Assembly: GCA_019217005.1 (NCBI GenBank)
Contig: JAHBNG010000010.1
Coordinates: 144,616 to 208,615 of the forward strand
Source of the DNA: Chloroflexi bacterium TSY
GTDB lineage: Bacteria; Chloroflexota; Anaerolineae; Caldilineales; Caldilineaceae
Length of the DNA stretch: 64,000 nucleotides
Reading direction: 5' to 3'
The position numbers and the translations under genes are program-made. Shown here piece after piece: positions 1 to 10,331 of this stretch; the stretch's first letter is position 1; every line of letters starts with the position of its first letter. The notes under the pieces are model-generated. The model was not told the DNA's origin, searched no databases, and saw only the letters and a list, made by a program, of their open reading frames with translations.

Positions 1-214
1 TATGGCCCACATCTGCTTGATGGGGATATAGACCCGTCAGCAACGACGCCCGCGATGGGCAGCAGCGCGCCGTATTGTAAAATTGGGTATAGCGTAGACC
101 ATCTGCCGCCAGTGCATCTAGATTTGGGGTAGCGACCTCACCACCGTAGCAGCCGAGATCCGAGTAACCCATATCATCGTTCAAGATCAGAAGTATGTTT
201 GGTTGATTTGTCAT
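1..214 (-). CDS. Sulfatase, N-terminal part (runs off the window)
   Basis: Reading the minus strand from the ATG at 214 gives about 71 residues beginning [20 protein letters not shown]. This is the standard start of an alkaline-phosphatase-superfamily sulfatase. The first metal-binding aspartates (NDDMG) and the active-site signature C-C-P-S-R are both visible; the first Cys of C-x-P-S-R would be converted to formylglycine. The reaction would be sulfate-ester hydrolysis; the substrate cannot be told from this fragment. The start lies one base after the stop of the upstream deoxyribosyltransferase-like gene, so the two are probably cotranscribed. No signal peptide precedes the catalytic domain, so a cytoplasmic enzyme is possible. 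Confidence 0.85.
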   Translation of the reverse strand, partial: MTNQPNILLILNDDMGYSDLGCYGGEVATPNLDALAADGLRYTQFYNTARCCPSRASLLTGLYPHQADVGH

Positions 215-215
215 A

Positions 216-617
216 TTATGTTGTGAGCCAAGTGGAAAAAGTATGCTGTAGGTCCTCTATTTTATCATACAAATAGACTTTTGAAGAGATACCCGCCAGC
301 GTCGTTGAAACATCCGAACCTATCTTGGCAATGGTGAACACACGTTTGCCTATCGCATGGGCATATCCCGCTTCGATCCCCAATCCGACACCTTTCTCCG
401 ACAATTCGATAATCGTCAAGTCGCAAGCTTGGATCACCTCAAATGTCTTCGCCATTAACGCTTGAGGTGTACCCAGATCCACGGCCCCCCACTGCTCAAC
501 GTCCCGGCGAATGCATTGACACTCCATGCCACAATTGGCGAGCGCTTGGGAAATGGCTTCAATTGTGGAGCGGTTTCGGTTGTCTGGATGGAACTTAATG
601 CCGAGGTAAGCTTTCAT
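216..617 (-). CDS. Nucleoside 2-deoxyribosyltransferase-like protein
   Basis: A 133-residue protein, the usual size for the family. The middle-to-C-terminal segment [19 protein letters not shown] matches the conserved family region in which a Glu and the preceding glycine-rich turn bind nucleoside and ribose. The N-terminal part ([10 protein letters not shown]) fits the first strand of the Rossmann-like fold. Family members transfer deoxyribose between bases or cleave N-glycosidic bonds of modified nucleotides; the actual substrate is unknown. It lies immediately upstream of the sulfatase, downstream of a Gfo/Idh/MocA oxidoreductase and on the same strand. The ribosome binding site is weak, so the exact start is moderately certain. 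Confidence 0.7.
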   Translation of the reverse strand: MKAYLGIKFHPDNRNRSTIEAISQALANCGMECQCIRRDVEQWGAVDLGTPQALMAKTFEVIQACDLTIIELSEKGVGLGIEAGYAHAIGKRVFTIAKIGSDVSTTLAGISSKVYLYDKIEDLQHTFSTWLTT

Positions 618-676
618 TTTTGGTGATTGGTTGCTAGTGATTGGTTGTTGGTAATTAGTTGTTTGAGGCTGAACTT

Positions 677-1687
677 TTAATAGATTGGCGGGCGTTCGGG
701 TATTGTGATGTTCTGGGGTAACCCGCTTTTTGCTGACTCAATGCAGGCATCGGCGATAATCATAGCGATATAACCGTCCCAAGCCGAGGGACCGGTTGGC
801 ACACCATCAATGATTGACTGCACCCATGCTCGCCCCTCAAGCTTGTAGGCCATGTCGAATCGTTGCAACCAATCCTCCGTGATCCACTGACTGCGTTGAT
901 TGCTCTTGTTGACAATCGAGCTTTGGAATGAATTTGTCTGCACTGAACCCGTCTCGCCCGTCATCTTGACCTCAACTTCGTATCCGTAGCCAGACTCGGA
1001 GTTGCATTCAATCTGACCAAGAGCGCCATTTCGATATTGAAGCTGGACCAGCACAAAACGTGCCGTGTCTGGCCTTTCTTGCGCACTAGGGATTGCGTTT
1101 GTATAGACACTCTCTACTTCATCGCCCATCATCCAGCGTGCCGAATGAATGTCGTGAATGACTGAATTGGTGATCACATCTTCAACGGTACGCAGCATAT
1201 TTTGGGTCGGATTAATATGTACGCCTCGAAAGGCCAATGGCTTGCCTAAATCTCCGCTATCGATGATTCGTTTGACATCCACGTGGGCTGGATCATACTC
1301 GCGCATAAAGCCCAACTGCACCATGCGTTGTCCGCCTGCCACTTCGGCCTCAATGACTTTGTGTGCTTCTGCTGCACTGGTTGCTAGCGGTTTCTCGCAA
1401 AGAACTGGTTTACCTGCTTCGATGCAGCTAAGTGTCAGTGCTGCATGAAAACGATCTGGCGCGGCAATCAGTATTGCATCCACATCTGCATGATGAATCA
1501 GTTCGTCAGCATCTGAAAAGGTGTAGGAGGCTCCACTCTCTTGAGCAACCTGGTTCATCCGAACCTTGTCTACGTCCATCAGTGCAATCACTTGGGCTGT
1601 GGCCACCTCATGTGTCAGGTTTCGTACATGATGTCCGCCCATGCCTCCAGTACCAATTACGCCGATGTTGATCATATTCTTACTCAT
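677..1687 (-). CDS. Gfo/Idh/MocA family NAD(P)-dependent oxidoreductase
   Basis: A 336-residue protein with an N-terminal Rossmann fold ([10 protein letters not shown] at about residues 9-18) and the family signature CEKPLA near residue 100. The C-terminal alpha/beta domain carries the usual H-x-x-H-like metal/substrate region ([10 protein letters not shown]). The closest known type is myo-inositol 2-dehydrogenase or a related polyol/sugar dehydrogenase; the exact substrate is inferred only. Length and domain order are normal for the family. An internal ATG four codons in (MINIGVIG) is an alternative start. It is in line with the sulfatase and dehydrogenase genes around it, suggesting a carbohydrate or aromatic catabolic block. 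Confidence 0.85.
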   Translation of the reverse strand: MSKNMINIGVIGTGGMGGHHVRNLTHEVATAQVIALMDVDKVRMNQVAQESGASYTFSDADELIHHADVDAILIAAPDRFHAALTLSCIEAGKPVLCEKPLATSAAEAHKVIEAEVAGGQRMVQLGFMREYDPAHVDVKRIIDSGDLGKPLAFRGVHINPTQNMLRTVEDVITNSVIHDIHSARWMMGDEVESVYTNAIPSAQERPDTARFVLVQLQYRNGALGQIECNSESGYGYEVEVKMTGETGSVQTNSFQSSIVNKSNQRSQWITEDWLQRFDMAYKLEGRAWVQSIIDGVPTGPSAWDGYIAMIIADACIESAKSGLPQNITIPERPPIY

Positions 1688-1774
1688 TTATTGACCCTAA
1701 GTGTTTGTAGAGATAAGTTCGATGCCAAAAATGCTTGAGTCTGTCTACCATTGGGACTGGGCGATTGTCTGAGG

Positions 1775-2388
1775 TTAGTCTAGTATAGCCACGAGAACCT
1801 GCAAGAGGGCGTCCAAGTCGGCTGGTACGCGGAATAGGTTTAGGTCTTGAATAATCTCTTTCCGAGTCCGTTTTAAGAGACCAAATTGCCACACATTGCC
1901 AATCGAAACCGCGCCATATAAAGTGGGATTATCGCTCTCGATCCATTGATCCAGGGCGATCAGTTCGGCTGTCAACTGGGTAAATCCATGTTGCAAGTTT
2001 TCATCTTTGGCCTCGACCACCAACAAAAAATTATCTTCATTCTGGATATAGTAATCTAGAGTGCCGCGCAACTGCTTCGTCACATCCAAATAATATTCAA
2101 TGCGTATTTTGATTTTTAGATAACGTGCAACATTTAGCAAGACTGGTGCAATGAGCGCCGCGCAACCTCGCTCGTCAAATCCACATAGAGCAAAATCTCG
2201 TTAAGTTCTTGATGGAGTGGTGCAAAGTAATTTTCATCTGCAGCTTTATGGGGTAATTGATAACTTTGTACTTGATGATGGTAGCCAAAATATTTGGCGA
2301 GTTCGTCAACCGGTGGATTTAGTTTGAAGTAGTCGCTAAACGTATAAGATTTTTCTGGATCGATCACCGATCGTATGGGCACGCTCAT
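1775..2388 (-). pseudogene. PD-(D/E)XK-like nuclease-fold protein, split by a -1 frameshift
   Basis: Two overlapping reading frames form one protein of roughly 200 residues. The N-terminal part (from ATG 2388, preceded by an AGGAGG site) contains YTFSDYFKLNPP and ends in EVARRSLHQSC. The C-terminal part contains GTLDYYI, then LLVVEAKDEN, a D...ExK arrangement like the nuclease half of type I restriction HsdR N-terminal domains. Adding one base near 2154 joins them as EVARR-x-LIAPVLLNVARYL, which reads smoothly. Similar stand-alone proteins are common in cyanobacteria and Chloroflexota, where their role is not established. The lesion is a single base, so either recent inactivation or a consensus error is possible. 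Confidence 0.65.
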
Positions 2389-2456
2389 CGTCAGACCCTC
2401 CTGATCAAACACCACTGGCCTATCGCTCTAATCTTTTCTTGAATTCACCACAATTG

Positions 2457-3299
2457 CTAATCCAGCGCGCCGACGGACCAATAAGGATCGTCCAATGGCG
2501 GTGGTTTGGGAACCGCACCTGCGCCAATGACCGACTGATCGAAATCGACCACCGCCCCTGTCATCATTCCCGATTCGTCTGAAGCCAAGAAAGCAATCGC
2601 GCGCGCGACCTCATCCATTTTCAATAAGCGACCAAAAGGCTGTTCAGCCTCAGCTTCCTCCAGCCAGTCTTTCCCGTCACTGTGGAACTTCCGTTGGATG
2701 ACATCTTCGCCAGGCGTGTCCATCCAGCCAATGGCAAGCGCATTGGCGCGAATTTGATAGCGCATCAGTTGGAAGGCAACATTCTTGGTTAAAATATTGA
2801 GTGCACCTTTGGAGGCGGAATAAGGCATGAGAAACGCCTCACTGCCATAAGAAGCTACGCTGGAAACATTGACAATGGTGCCTGCAATGCCTTCTCTACG
2901 CATGATCTTGCATGAATCTTGGATCAGCAAATAAGGCGCTCGTGCATTGATCGCCATCATACGATCCCACAATTCGGGCGAAGTATCCCACAGCGTGCCG
3001 CGCACAGTGAGTGCCGCACAGTTAATGAGAACGTGAACCGCACCAAAATGTTCATCGGCAGCGGCAACAATACGGCGACACGCGTCCACGTCCGCCAGAT
3101 CCGCTTGTACAAACTGGGAAGGACAACCATTTTCTGTCAAAGAATTGGCAACAGCGTTGCCGCGCCCTGCATTGCGTCCGGTTACGATAATGCCCGCTGC
3201 ACCTCGTTCGACCAGAAGATGAGCCGTCGTTTCGCCCAACCCTTGTGTACTTCCGGTAATGATGGCGTATTTTCCCTCGAATGAGCTATGGTTTGTCAT
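2457..3299 (-). CDS. Short-chain dehydrogenase/reductase (SDR)
   Basis: A protein of about 280 residues from the ATG at 3299, which has an AGGA site at a suitable distance; the open frame extends 18 codons further upstream without support. It shows the classical SDR pattern: TGSTQGLGE (TGxxxGxG cofactor loop) near the N-terminus, LINCA in place of NNAG, a catalytic Ser in NVSSVAS, and YSASK (Tyr-x3-Lys). The C-terminal region ([18 protein letters not shown]) is the typical end of the fold. It should carry out NAD(P)-dependent oxidation or reduction of a hydroxyl/keto substrate. It sits between a zinc alcohol dehydrogenase and the nuclease-like gene on the same strand. Confidence 0.88.
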   Translation of the reverse strand: MTNHSSFEGKYAIITGSTQGLGETTAHLLVERGAAGIIVTGRNAGRGNAVANSLTENGCPSQFVQADLADVDACRRIVAAADEHFGAVHVLINCAALTVRGTLWDTSPELWDRMMAINARAPYLLIQDSCKIMRREGIAGTIVNVSSVASYGSEAFLMPYSASKGALNILTKNVAFQLMRYQIRANALAIGWMDTPGEDVIQRKFHSDGKDWLEEAEAEQPFGRLLKMDEVARAIAFLASDESGMMTGAVVDFDQSVIGAGAVPKPPPLDDPYWSVGALD

Positions 3300-3469
3300 A
3301 TGGGAATGTCCTGATTTAGTCGGAAATGTGGAGACTGCGTAGCGTACGCTCAAGCCTTGAGCTGTGTAGCCAAACGCATCCAGCAGTTAAAGCAAAAATG
3401 CTTTCTCTACTTTATAATTGGGATAGTAGAGTGTATAAAGTTGGCTTTCCTTCTCATGGTCCTTGATTG

Positions 3470-4501
3470 TCAAAATGATGAATCTGCCTGTACGATAACT
3501 TTCACCGCTTGGCCCCGTTGCGCCGCTTCAATACCGGCATGTATCTCAGGCAATGGAAGCGTCATGCTGTTCATAGCAGACGGTTTGATAACACCACTCT
3601 CTAGAATTTGGATGGCGCGGGGAAAGGTGTTTTCACCCACGAAAGCACCCGTAATGGTCAAATCGTTGCGCGTGATGGCGAACTGCTGAATTTCTGGTTT
3701 CGCATGTTCATTTAGACCGAAGAGTGAAATTGTGCCACCCTTCGCCGTACAGTCTAGAGCTGCGTCGAACTGGTTTCCTACAGCATCAACCACCACTTCT
3801 GCACCGAAACCGTTGGTGACGTCCATCACGACATCGGTTAGCTTTTCGACCCCAGCATTAACCGCGACATCCAAACCGGCTTTCTTGGCAACATCCAACC
3901 GAACTTGTGCCAGATCTGAAATAATGACTCTGGCACCTGCTGCCTTCAACATCATGCCATGTAAAGCCCCAATTGGTCCTGCCCCAATGACCACCGCCGT
4001 CTGACCGGGCTGGATCCGGTAGCGATCCGTGCCGTTGACCACACATGAGAGTGGTTCAATCCAGACTGCCTCTTCAAAGGGAAGATTCTTGGAGACTTGG
4101 TGCAGTGAGCTCTCTGGCGCTACCACATAACGAGCAAAGCCCCCATCGATGTTGATACCGATGGTGGTCCACTTTTCACAATGAATGGTCATTCCGGATA
4201 GACAATACTTGCATTTCCCACACGTCAAATTCGCGGCGACGGAGACGCGATCACCAATCTTTGTATCAGTGACATCATCGCCCGCATCGACGACATATCC
4301 GACAAACTCGTGGCCCAACACCGTATCTGGTGTGCCTGGATAACCTGGAGGCACCGATAAAATATGCAGATCTGTGCCACACACACCACACCCCTCCACC
4401 TCGATTCGTACCCAATCATCCGCCAGTAATGAAGGAATAGGCCTTTCTTTGATATCGAGTTGTCCTTCTCCGACGAATACACCAGCAAGCATTGTAGTCA
4501 T
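3470..4501 (-). CDS. Zinc-dependent medium-chain alcohol/polyol dehydrogenase
   Basis: A 343-residue protein of the threonine/sorbitol dehydrogenase type. The catalytic zinc ligands are visible in CGVCGTD and GHEFVG. The structural zinc loop has four cysteines (CGKCKYC...C). The NAD(P)-binding Rossmann motif is VIGAGPIGAL. Full length with no lesions. It likely oxidises a secondary alcohol on a sugar-alcohol-like substrate; specificity cannot be assigned. It is transcribed in the same direction as the SDR downstream (about 170 bp between them), consistent with a shared degradation pathway. Confidence 0.88.
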   Translation of the reverse strand: MTTMLAGVFVGEGQLDIKERPIPSLLADDWVRIEVEGCGVCGTDLHILSVPPGYPGTPDTVLGHEFVGYVVDAGDDVTDTKIGDRVSVAANLTCGKCKYCLSGMTIHCEKWTTIGINIDGGFARYVVAPESSLHQVSKNLPFEEAVWIEPLSCVVNGTDRYRIQPGQTAVVIGAGPIGALHGMMLKAAGARVIISDLAQVRLDVAKKAGLDVAVNAGVEKLTDVVMDVTNGFGAEVVVDAVGNQFDAALDCTAKGGTISLFGLNEHAKPEIQQFAITRNDLTITGAFVGENTFPRAIQILESGVIKPSAMNSMTLPLPEIHAGIEAAQRGQAVKVIVQADSSF

Positions 4502-4522
4502 AATGGATTCTATCGTTTCCTT

Positions 4523-4750
4523 CTAATCAGCCCATTCAATACCAATCTCTGCACACCACTCTTCAATTCCGCGTTCAATCGCATCAAGTGCAGCCTCAAG
4601 CGTTGCAAAATCTTCATTGGTTTCCCACACAACACCGCCTTCATCCATCACCCTTGCAGTAGAATCGGTGTAATCATCACATCGTCCGATTTCGATACAT
4701 CCATCCGCCATCCAATTGGTGATATTACGATACTTTTGATCGAGGTTCAT
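4523..4750 (-). CDS. Small acidic protein, probably a separate gene at the end of the WD40 frame
   Basis: The last 75 codons of the long WD40 reading frame begin with ATG 4750, preceded by a GGGAG site about 9 bases away. They encode an acidic protein (MNLDQKYRNITNWM... WIEIG-like core ...ALDAIERGIEEWCAEIG). Small stand-alone proteins with this pattern occur in Chloroflexota and cyanobacteria; no function is known to me. It is read in the same frame as the WD40 pseudogene only because no stop separates them, so it could alternatively be a true C-terminal extension. Confidence 0.5.
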   Translation of the reverse strand: MNLDQKYRNITNWMADGCIEIGRCDDYTDSTARVMDEGGVVWETNEDFATLEAALDAIERGIEEWCAEIGIEWAD

Positions 4751-5483
4751 GAGCAATTTCTCCCAAATATTACTTACGTTACAGAAACTGCATTGCGAGA
4801 ATTGTTCGGGGGAATTTAGTTTGCCGTGCTTGGGTCCGTTTAGATGTAGAGCAGTAGTATAGAATGATTCGTTGCTTAGAGCAAAAGACAATGGAAATGA
4901 ACATCCAATCGCTTGCCAGTTTATAAATTCTTCAACTGCCCCCAACGCCATCAGCGCACCTTTCTGCGCCGCCGTAAGACCTGTCACGTTGCGAATATTC
5001 ATCCCTGCATAGGGTAGATCGGCCTGCAATATCTTGCTTGGTGTCTGGGGACCATTTAGCAAACTATCTATCTTCCCGTATTTGATTTGGTCGTCCCAGC
5101 CACTGTTGATGAGCGTCTCGCCTTCTGGATGAAATCGTAGACAGGTAATGCTTAGTTGATGCGCATTTTCGACTACTGCCTCAAGCTCGCCCATTACCTC
5201 AAGTTCGCCCTCCCACAGTGACGTGATCGTCCAGAGACGGATGCTCCTGTCATAACAACCGCTTGCCAGACGATAGCACATTTGGGAAGGGGGGCTGTTG
5301 TCGCAAGGCTCTACTGGTTCCATGTTTGGGCTGAATTCAAGGCCGAATACGGGAACCGAATGTCCTCGAAGGACGGCAGAGGGCTGCCTGGGGCTGCTCT
5401 CCTGCGAACTCTCTGTGTGCATGTTCCACAGATAGATGGAGCCGTCGTGAAAACTAGCCGCCAAGACCGCTCCATCAGGGCTA

Positions 5484-5564
5484 GAACCTATCCGAAAAGT
5501 GGTTGTGAGTTCGACCGGTTTCTCGAGCGAGAATACAACGTCACAGAACTTTTCGGATAAGCAC
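5484..5564 (-). mobile_element. 81-bp palindromic MITE, copy 1 (inside the WD40 gene)
   Basis: Ends are GAACCTATCCGAAAAG and, inverted, GTGCTTATCCGAAAAG. The interior contains a second hairpin, TTCTCG-AG-CGAGAA. The sequence recurs at 10011 and 17648. Excision with one short TA/TAG repeat rebuilds an unbroken WD40 reading frame, so this is an insertion and not an ancestral spacer. It carries no gene and must have been moved by a transposase encoded elsewhere. Confidence 0.85.
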
Positions 5565-7268
5565 TAAGGGCAAGGTTACAGAAGGAACTGTCCTGTGCAT
5601 GGACCACGCTCACAAGCTCACCACGCGCGATGTCCCACAGTCTCACTTCACCAAAATGCTCGCCGCTTGCCAAGTAACCCGTTTTGGGATGAAAAGCGAG
5701 GGCTTCAACCCCGCTGGAATGTCCGTGCAGAAGATAGTGGCAGCGCCCCGTGACCACATCCCAGATACGGATGTTGAAACCCATACCACTTCCGCTAGCC
5801 AATAGCTGACCATCTGGACTAAAGGCAACGACATTGACGATACTACTGTGCCCACTCAGTACATGGTGGAGCGTTCCCACACCCAACTGATCAATGTGCC
5901 ACAGCCGAATCGTATGACTATCTGCTGTGCGCCACAAACGAATCTCGCCGGTAAAGGTGAGCGCAGAAAAGCTCAAACCATCGGGCGAAAAAGCCACCGT
6001 ACTGACTATCCCCATCATGTCGCGAAAGAGCGAATCTGCCAAGTTCGCATGGGCAAAATTGACGGCTGGCAAATCAACCACGCGTAGGTCGGCCTGCCAG
6101 ACCGCCAGGTGTGAGAAATCAGCGCCGCGCAGATCAACGTCTAGTGCCGTCATCAGATGGAGCAGATTGGCAGCAGCATAGCCGGGAGTCTGGGTTAGCT
6201 GGGATCGGTTCTCTGCTAAGACGCGCCGCAAGCGCTCAATGGCACCCGTCGTTCCTAGCTTGTCAACCAGCCGTTGCGCAATGGGCTGCAGGATAAGGCG
6301 TTTCTGACTCTCTTTGACGTATTCAAATGGTTGGGCCTTGAGGAGCACATGTCGGTTAAGCAGCGCAACGGCACCTGTTTCGAGTTCCTGACCCATGGCT
6401 TCAACCAGGCGGTTGGTCAAATACTCTGTCACGACATTTTGTAAGCGAAAACGAACGCCCCGCTGGTTGTTTTGATTTGGGCGGATCTGTTCATAAATGG
6501 CTTGGGTCTCTGAGGTGGGTGCAACGCCAAATTCCTCCAGCAAAATCTTACAACAGGACTCGTAATGAGCCAGCGCAGCACTTCGTTGACCGCTGACGGC
6601 CAGCAGCTTCATCTTGAGGCGGTGAGTCTCCTCATTCCAGGCATCTAGCTCTAATAAATGCGTACAAACTTGCAGCCCCTCAGTGTGGTCGGCGCGGCTT
6701 TGATAGTAGCTCACCAACATCCACAGAGTCGCTAACATCCGTTCCCGAAAGTGTTCCCGCTGTATGGTGGCCCATTCTTCAAAGGCGATCGCTTCGCGAA
6801 CGTGAAACCCTTCTAAAAAGTCTCCTTGATAGAACTGGATCGCCTTCTGATAACGTACTGGGTCAAACTCAGAAACCTCAGAGCCAGGTGCTTTATCGCT
6901 CAATAGTTCCTCGGGAAAGCATTCTATATCCAGCCACTAGCGACTTGTGGAATCAAAAGCAATCTTCTGGCGGGTGACCGTCAAACAGTCGCCCAGAAGC
7001 TTACGCAGCTCTGAGTGCCGATTGCGTAGATATTTGCTGGCTTGGGCAGGGGATGCAGCTTCTGGCCACAAGAAATCTGCCAATACATCTCGTTGTGAGC
7101 ACGTTTGGTCACGACCAAGAAGAAGAAGAGGGCTTGGGCCTTTGATTGGAGTTGACCGGCAATGGATTCTCCATGCAACACAATCTGTGGTCGACCGAGC
7201 AGCATGATCTGGAGGTCGCTCGTTGCGATGGGTTTTGTACGAGTAGCTGTATTAACGTTTGGATGCAT

Positions 7269-7725
7269 GTTTGCTTGGATGGCCAAAGTTTTATTGGACG
7301 AGCATAGAACGTTATTTAGGCAAACTAAAGGTACTCAAATTATAATATACTGGCAGTCACGTAGATGAAGAAATTGAGTAGACTCCAGTTTGGGGACGAA
7401 ATACAGAAATATTCTCTTTGGGACGTTAATAGGGTGATTCTAGGGCGATCGTGTCGTACACTGATGCTCATGGAGCTAGTGAATCCATCATCAAAAATTG
7501 TAAGTCTCCTGCCGCTTGTCGAAGGAGACCATGAGAACAGATAAGACTATTCCAATAAATTCGATACTCAACAAGAGAAAAGAATCGTGCAGCACAACGA
7601 TATTCTGAACTGGTATCACGCAATACGCAATGGGCACATTCCATGAGTCATTGATTGTTTGGAACAGCCGAATGAATCAGGAGAATCAATTATGACCGGT
7701 ACACAAATTCACGAGATTGAAGAAT
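7269..7725. other. Intergenic region, no gene recognised
   Basis: This lies between the divergent regulator pseudogene and the TAXI-type gene. It contains an AT-rich stretch with TATAAT near 7340 that could belong to a promoter, but no convincing -35 partner was found. No conserved coding segment or RNA gene is visible. Confidence 0.4.
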
Positions 7726-8946
7726 ATGAATATTCGCACGTCACTCTTTTTGATTCTGTTTGTCAGCAGTGGAGTCTTCGGTAATTGGTGGCTGCTTACG
7801 CATAATAGCACTCCGGAGAACACCTTCGCTGCCGGGCCTCGACAGGGGGAAGCCTTCGCCATGGCGCTGGCGATTGCGAAGGTGACCCAACGCTATTATC
7901 CAGAAATTCAGATTGAGGTACTCGAAACCCGTGGCTCTGACCAAAACATGGAGTTGCTTGAAGCAAATCTTGTACAGATAGCGACTATTCAGGCAGATAC
8001 GATTAGCTTGCCTTCAACGCGTTTGATTGCGCCACTCTATCCAGATGTTTTTCAGTTGGTGGTACGTGAGGATGCAGAGATTCAAAGCATCGCCGACTTG
8101 CCAGGATATAAAATTGCTCTGCCTCCCGAAGGCAGCGGGGAATATCGCTCCTTTACCTTTTTGGCGGAACATTATGGTTTGGCAAATGCAGAGTTTGAGG
8201 CCATTCCAATGTCACCAAACGCAGCGGATTGGGCCTTGATGGATGGAGCAGTTGACGCAGTCTTTTGCGTTCGTGCCCCTGGGCATCAGTCGATTCTTGA
8301 GGTGATTGCCAACAGTCCGACACGGTTAGTGACGATAGGGCAAGCATCGGCAATGCAATTGAAGCAACCTGCAATCGAGCCAGGGTTGATTGCGGCCGGT
8401 TCGTATCGAGGATTGCCGCCATTGCCAGAAATGGATTTGGAAACTGTGGCAGTGAATCGGCTGTTGGTGGTGCACGCGAGCTTAGATGACAGTTTGGTGA
8501 GAATGCTGACCAGCATTTTGTTTGAGCGCTGCCGCGATTTGAGCACATTGACCCCTTTGGCCGGGTTCATCTTGGCTCCTGACCAAGAGAGCGGGACATT
8601 CATGCCCGTTCATCCAGGCGCACAAAGTTTCTATGATCGAGAGAAGCCCTCTTTTTTGCAGTTGCGCTCCCGCCGCAAGCGCCAACGACTGGAACGGTAT
8701 CATCGAGACGTGTTGCAACTGGGAGACGAAATCCAGCGAACAGAGAGTGAGACCGATCTCAACGTGAAAAAGGATCAATTGCTCGAGATGATCCACGATG
8801 TTTTGGAAGACGCTGCAGATGGCCGCCTCACCCAAGAAGGATTTGAGTTCTTCACCTTTGCTTGGGAAGTGGCGAACGAGATAACCAATGATCAGGAACG
8901 ACTGTTGGAAGAGAGCAGCCACGAATATGACGACCAATATGCTTGA
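7726..8946 (+). CDS. TAXI-family TRAP transporter solute-binding protein
   Basis: About 406 residues from ATG 7726 (a TTG three codons earlier is the alternative start). It opens with an N-terminal hydrophobic segment (TSLFLILFVSSGVFG) acting as signal anchor. The body matches TAXI periplasmic-binding proteins: the substrate-binding core includes LLEANLVQIATIQAD, IADLPGYKIALPPEGSGE and WALMDGAVDAVFC. The C-terminal 100 residues are charged and helical (QLRSRRKRQRLERYHRDV) and resemble a coiled-coil extension not needed for binding. TRAP membrane subunits are not adjacent, so it may be an orphan sensor or work with distant permeases. It overlaps the start of the next, broken gene by about 20 bp, implying translational coupling. 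Confidence 0.75.
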   Translation: MNIRTSLFLILFVSSGVFGNWWLLTHNSTPENTFAAGPRQGEAFAMALAIAKVTQRYYPEIQIEVLETRGSDQNMELLEANLVQIATIQADTISLPSTRLIAPLYPDVFQLVVREDAEIQSIADLPGYKIALPPEGSGEYRSFTFLAEHYGLANAEFEAIPMSPNAADWALMDGAVDAVFCVRAPGHQSILEVIANSPTRLVTIGQASAMQLKQPAIEPGLIAAGSYRGLPPLPEMDLETVAVNRLLVVHASLDDSLVRMLTSILFERCRDLSTLTPLAGFILAPDQESGTFMPVHPGAQSFYDREKPSFLQLRSRRKRQRLERYHRDVLQLGDEIQRTESETDLNVKKDQLLEMIHDVLEDAADGRLTQEGFEFFTFAWEVANEITNDQERLLEESSHEYDDQYA

Positions 8947-9359
8947 TATTCAGCTCACCTTTGGAGAAGGAAATCAAGCGGTGAATAGTGCTTTCTTTTT
9001 ATTCCAGGTGCAAGAAGGTCAAATGGCCCTTTTAGGGGCACTGCATCGAGCAGTACAGTAGGAGACCCTGTTGCAGACAACACAGCCTTCGATTCTCTTC
9101 CAGGAACTCTGTTTGGTACCAGGCGAGACGATCAACTGGTCCCCCTATCATCGAGGATACCACGAATGAAGATACGCCACTCAAAGTCGTGGCATCAGGT
9201 GTACTGAACAACAATACAGATGCTGACGATATGCGTCGCATGGTTAAGGAGTTGGTGGGATATTCGATGCACTATTTCATCCATGCGACGCGTTGTACCT
9301 ATCTTGTTCAAGTAGGGGGCGGGATCTTGACAAATCTAAATCGCTGGAATAGGCTGTGA
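8927..9359 (+). pseudogene. Unrecognised protein coupled to the TAXI gene, two frameshifts
   Basis: Starting at ATG 8927 inside the end of the TAXI gene, the frame reads MTTNMLDIQLTFGEG... and stops after 44 codons at ...LHRAVQ. Translation continues sensibly in a second frame (ETLLQTTQPSILFQELCLV) from about 9060. It then continues in a third (PIIEDTTNEDTPLKVVASGV...) from about 9140 to the TGA at 9357-9359. Joined, it would be about 143 residues with no domain I recognise. The overlap with the upstream gene suggests it acts with the TAXI protein. Frameshifts may be mutations or base-calling indels. Confidence 0.5.
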
Positions 9360-9401
9360 TAGATTACCGTAAACTCATCAATTGAGATAAGGGGGATCGA
9401 G

Positions 9402-9833
9402 ATGTTGACTGATCAGGACATTTTTGAAGGAACATGCCACTGTGAGGCGATTGGCTTTGCGTTTCATACATTGTTGCCATCAGAATCTTGGATGGTACGC
9501 GCCTGTCAGTGCAGTTTCTGTCGCGCGCATGGTGCTCGCACGACTTCCGATCCAAACGGTTCAGTTATCTTCCACATTTCCACTGCCTTACAACCCTATC
9601 GATATCAGTTTGGGACGAAGTCTGCCGATTTTTTGGTGTGCGATACTTGCGGTGTTTATTTGGCTGCCGTGTTGACCTCTGCAGCTGGTCGATTTGCCAC
9701 ACTCAATGTCAATACCATTTGCACATCCATTCAAATACCCGATGCCACTGCTGTCTCGTATGAAGGAGAATCACTTGAACAGAAGATTGCGCGTCGGGAA
9801 AAGCGTTGGACACCTGTCGTCATTCCTTGCTAA
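9402..9833 (+). CDS. GFA/CENP-V family zinc-binding protein
   Basis: A 143-residue protein with the cysteine pattern of the glutathione-dependent formaldehyde-activating (GFA) family: CHC near residue 12, CQCSFC near 36 and CDTCG near 82. These coordinate two zinc ions in the beta-tent fold. Family members bind or activate thiol adducts; true S-hydroxymethylglutathione synthase activity is shown only for some, so the function stays general. A GAGAT-like site precedes the ATG. It stands alone between the broken 8927 gene and a non-coding stretch. Confidence 0.8.
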   Translation: MLTDQDIFEGTCHCEAIGFAFHTLLPSESWMVRACQCSFCRAHGARTTSDPNGSVIFHISTALQPYRYQFGTKSADFLVCDTCGVYLAAVLTSAAGRFATLNVNTICTSIQIPDATAVSYEGESLEQKIARREKRWTPVVIPC

Positions 9834-10331
9834 TCAGCGGGGCTATCCTGCACTTGTGATGAAAACCGCCGTTTTCCGGAGTCCTTTAAGAGAGACCGTA
9901 CTCCGGTTTTCATACAAAGCAAAGTATAAGTTGTGTCTACGAAAGGATGTACAGTGCACAGATCGAATGATAGACAATAAACTGTTTTAGTCTGTGGCTC
10001 CATCACCTTAGTGCTTATCCGAAAAGTTCTGTGACGATCTATTCTCACTCGAGAAGGTGGATGGACTCACAACCACTTTTCGGATAGGTTCTTAGTCATA
10101 GTGGCATAAGGATTGTTTTAGGTCATCACTCATTGCCAACCAAAGTTCGACTCCGACAGGATACAGTGAACGTGTGATGGGCATCGGGTCAGTAGATATG
10201 ACACGCTTTGATACTTTTAAAACAGGCTCTTTGGCCATTCTAGAAAAATAATTCTCCATGAAGACAAGCGCTGTAGCCTGGAATGGCTTTGGCTTTCCAT
10301 ATCGAATTGAGTTTTATTTACTAGGAAAGCC
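9834..10331. other. Intergenic region containing one MITE copy
   Basis: The gap between the convergent GFA and GH16-like genes carries only the 81-bp repeat listed separately. The inverted pair AAAACCG...CTTTAA...CGGTTTT around 9858-9912 could act as a two-way terminator. No other gene was recognised. Confidence 0.45.
10011..10091 (+). mobile_element. 81-bp palindromic MITE, copy 2
   Basis: Runs from GTGCTTATCCGAAAAG to CTTTTCGGATAGGTTC. The inner hairpin reads TTCTC-ACTC-GAGAA. Flanks are ACCTTA on the left and TTAGTC on the right, giving a TTA(G) duplication. Same length as the copies at 5484 and 17648. Confidence 0.85.

Larger units (their letters stand above)
4523..7268 (-). pseudogene. 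SARP/BTAD transcriptional regulator with WD40 repeats, inactivated by three lesions
   Basis: The N-terminus (from ATG 7268) is the winged-helix DNA-binding domain of SARP/AfsR regulators (IMLLGRPQIVLHGE...LQSKAQAL). A bacterial transcriptional activator domain (YQKAIQFYQGDFLEGFH) follows, then a linker and WD40 repeats (VVAFSPDGQLLASGS...IRIWD). The WD40 part ends with PYAGMNIRNVTGL...ALGAVE, a typical ending for such Chloroflexota regulators. Three separate lesions break the frame. One base is missing near 7092. A TAG lies at 6937-6939, where Tyr is expected before TrpLeuAsp. An 81-bp repeat element is inserted at 5484-5564; removing it restores LALSPDGAVLAAS. The usual NB-ARC ATPase domain is absent. 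It would have been a signal-responsive activator; it cannot make a full product now. Confidence 0.85.
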
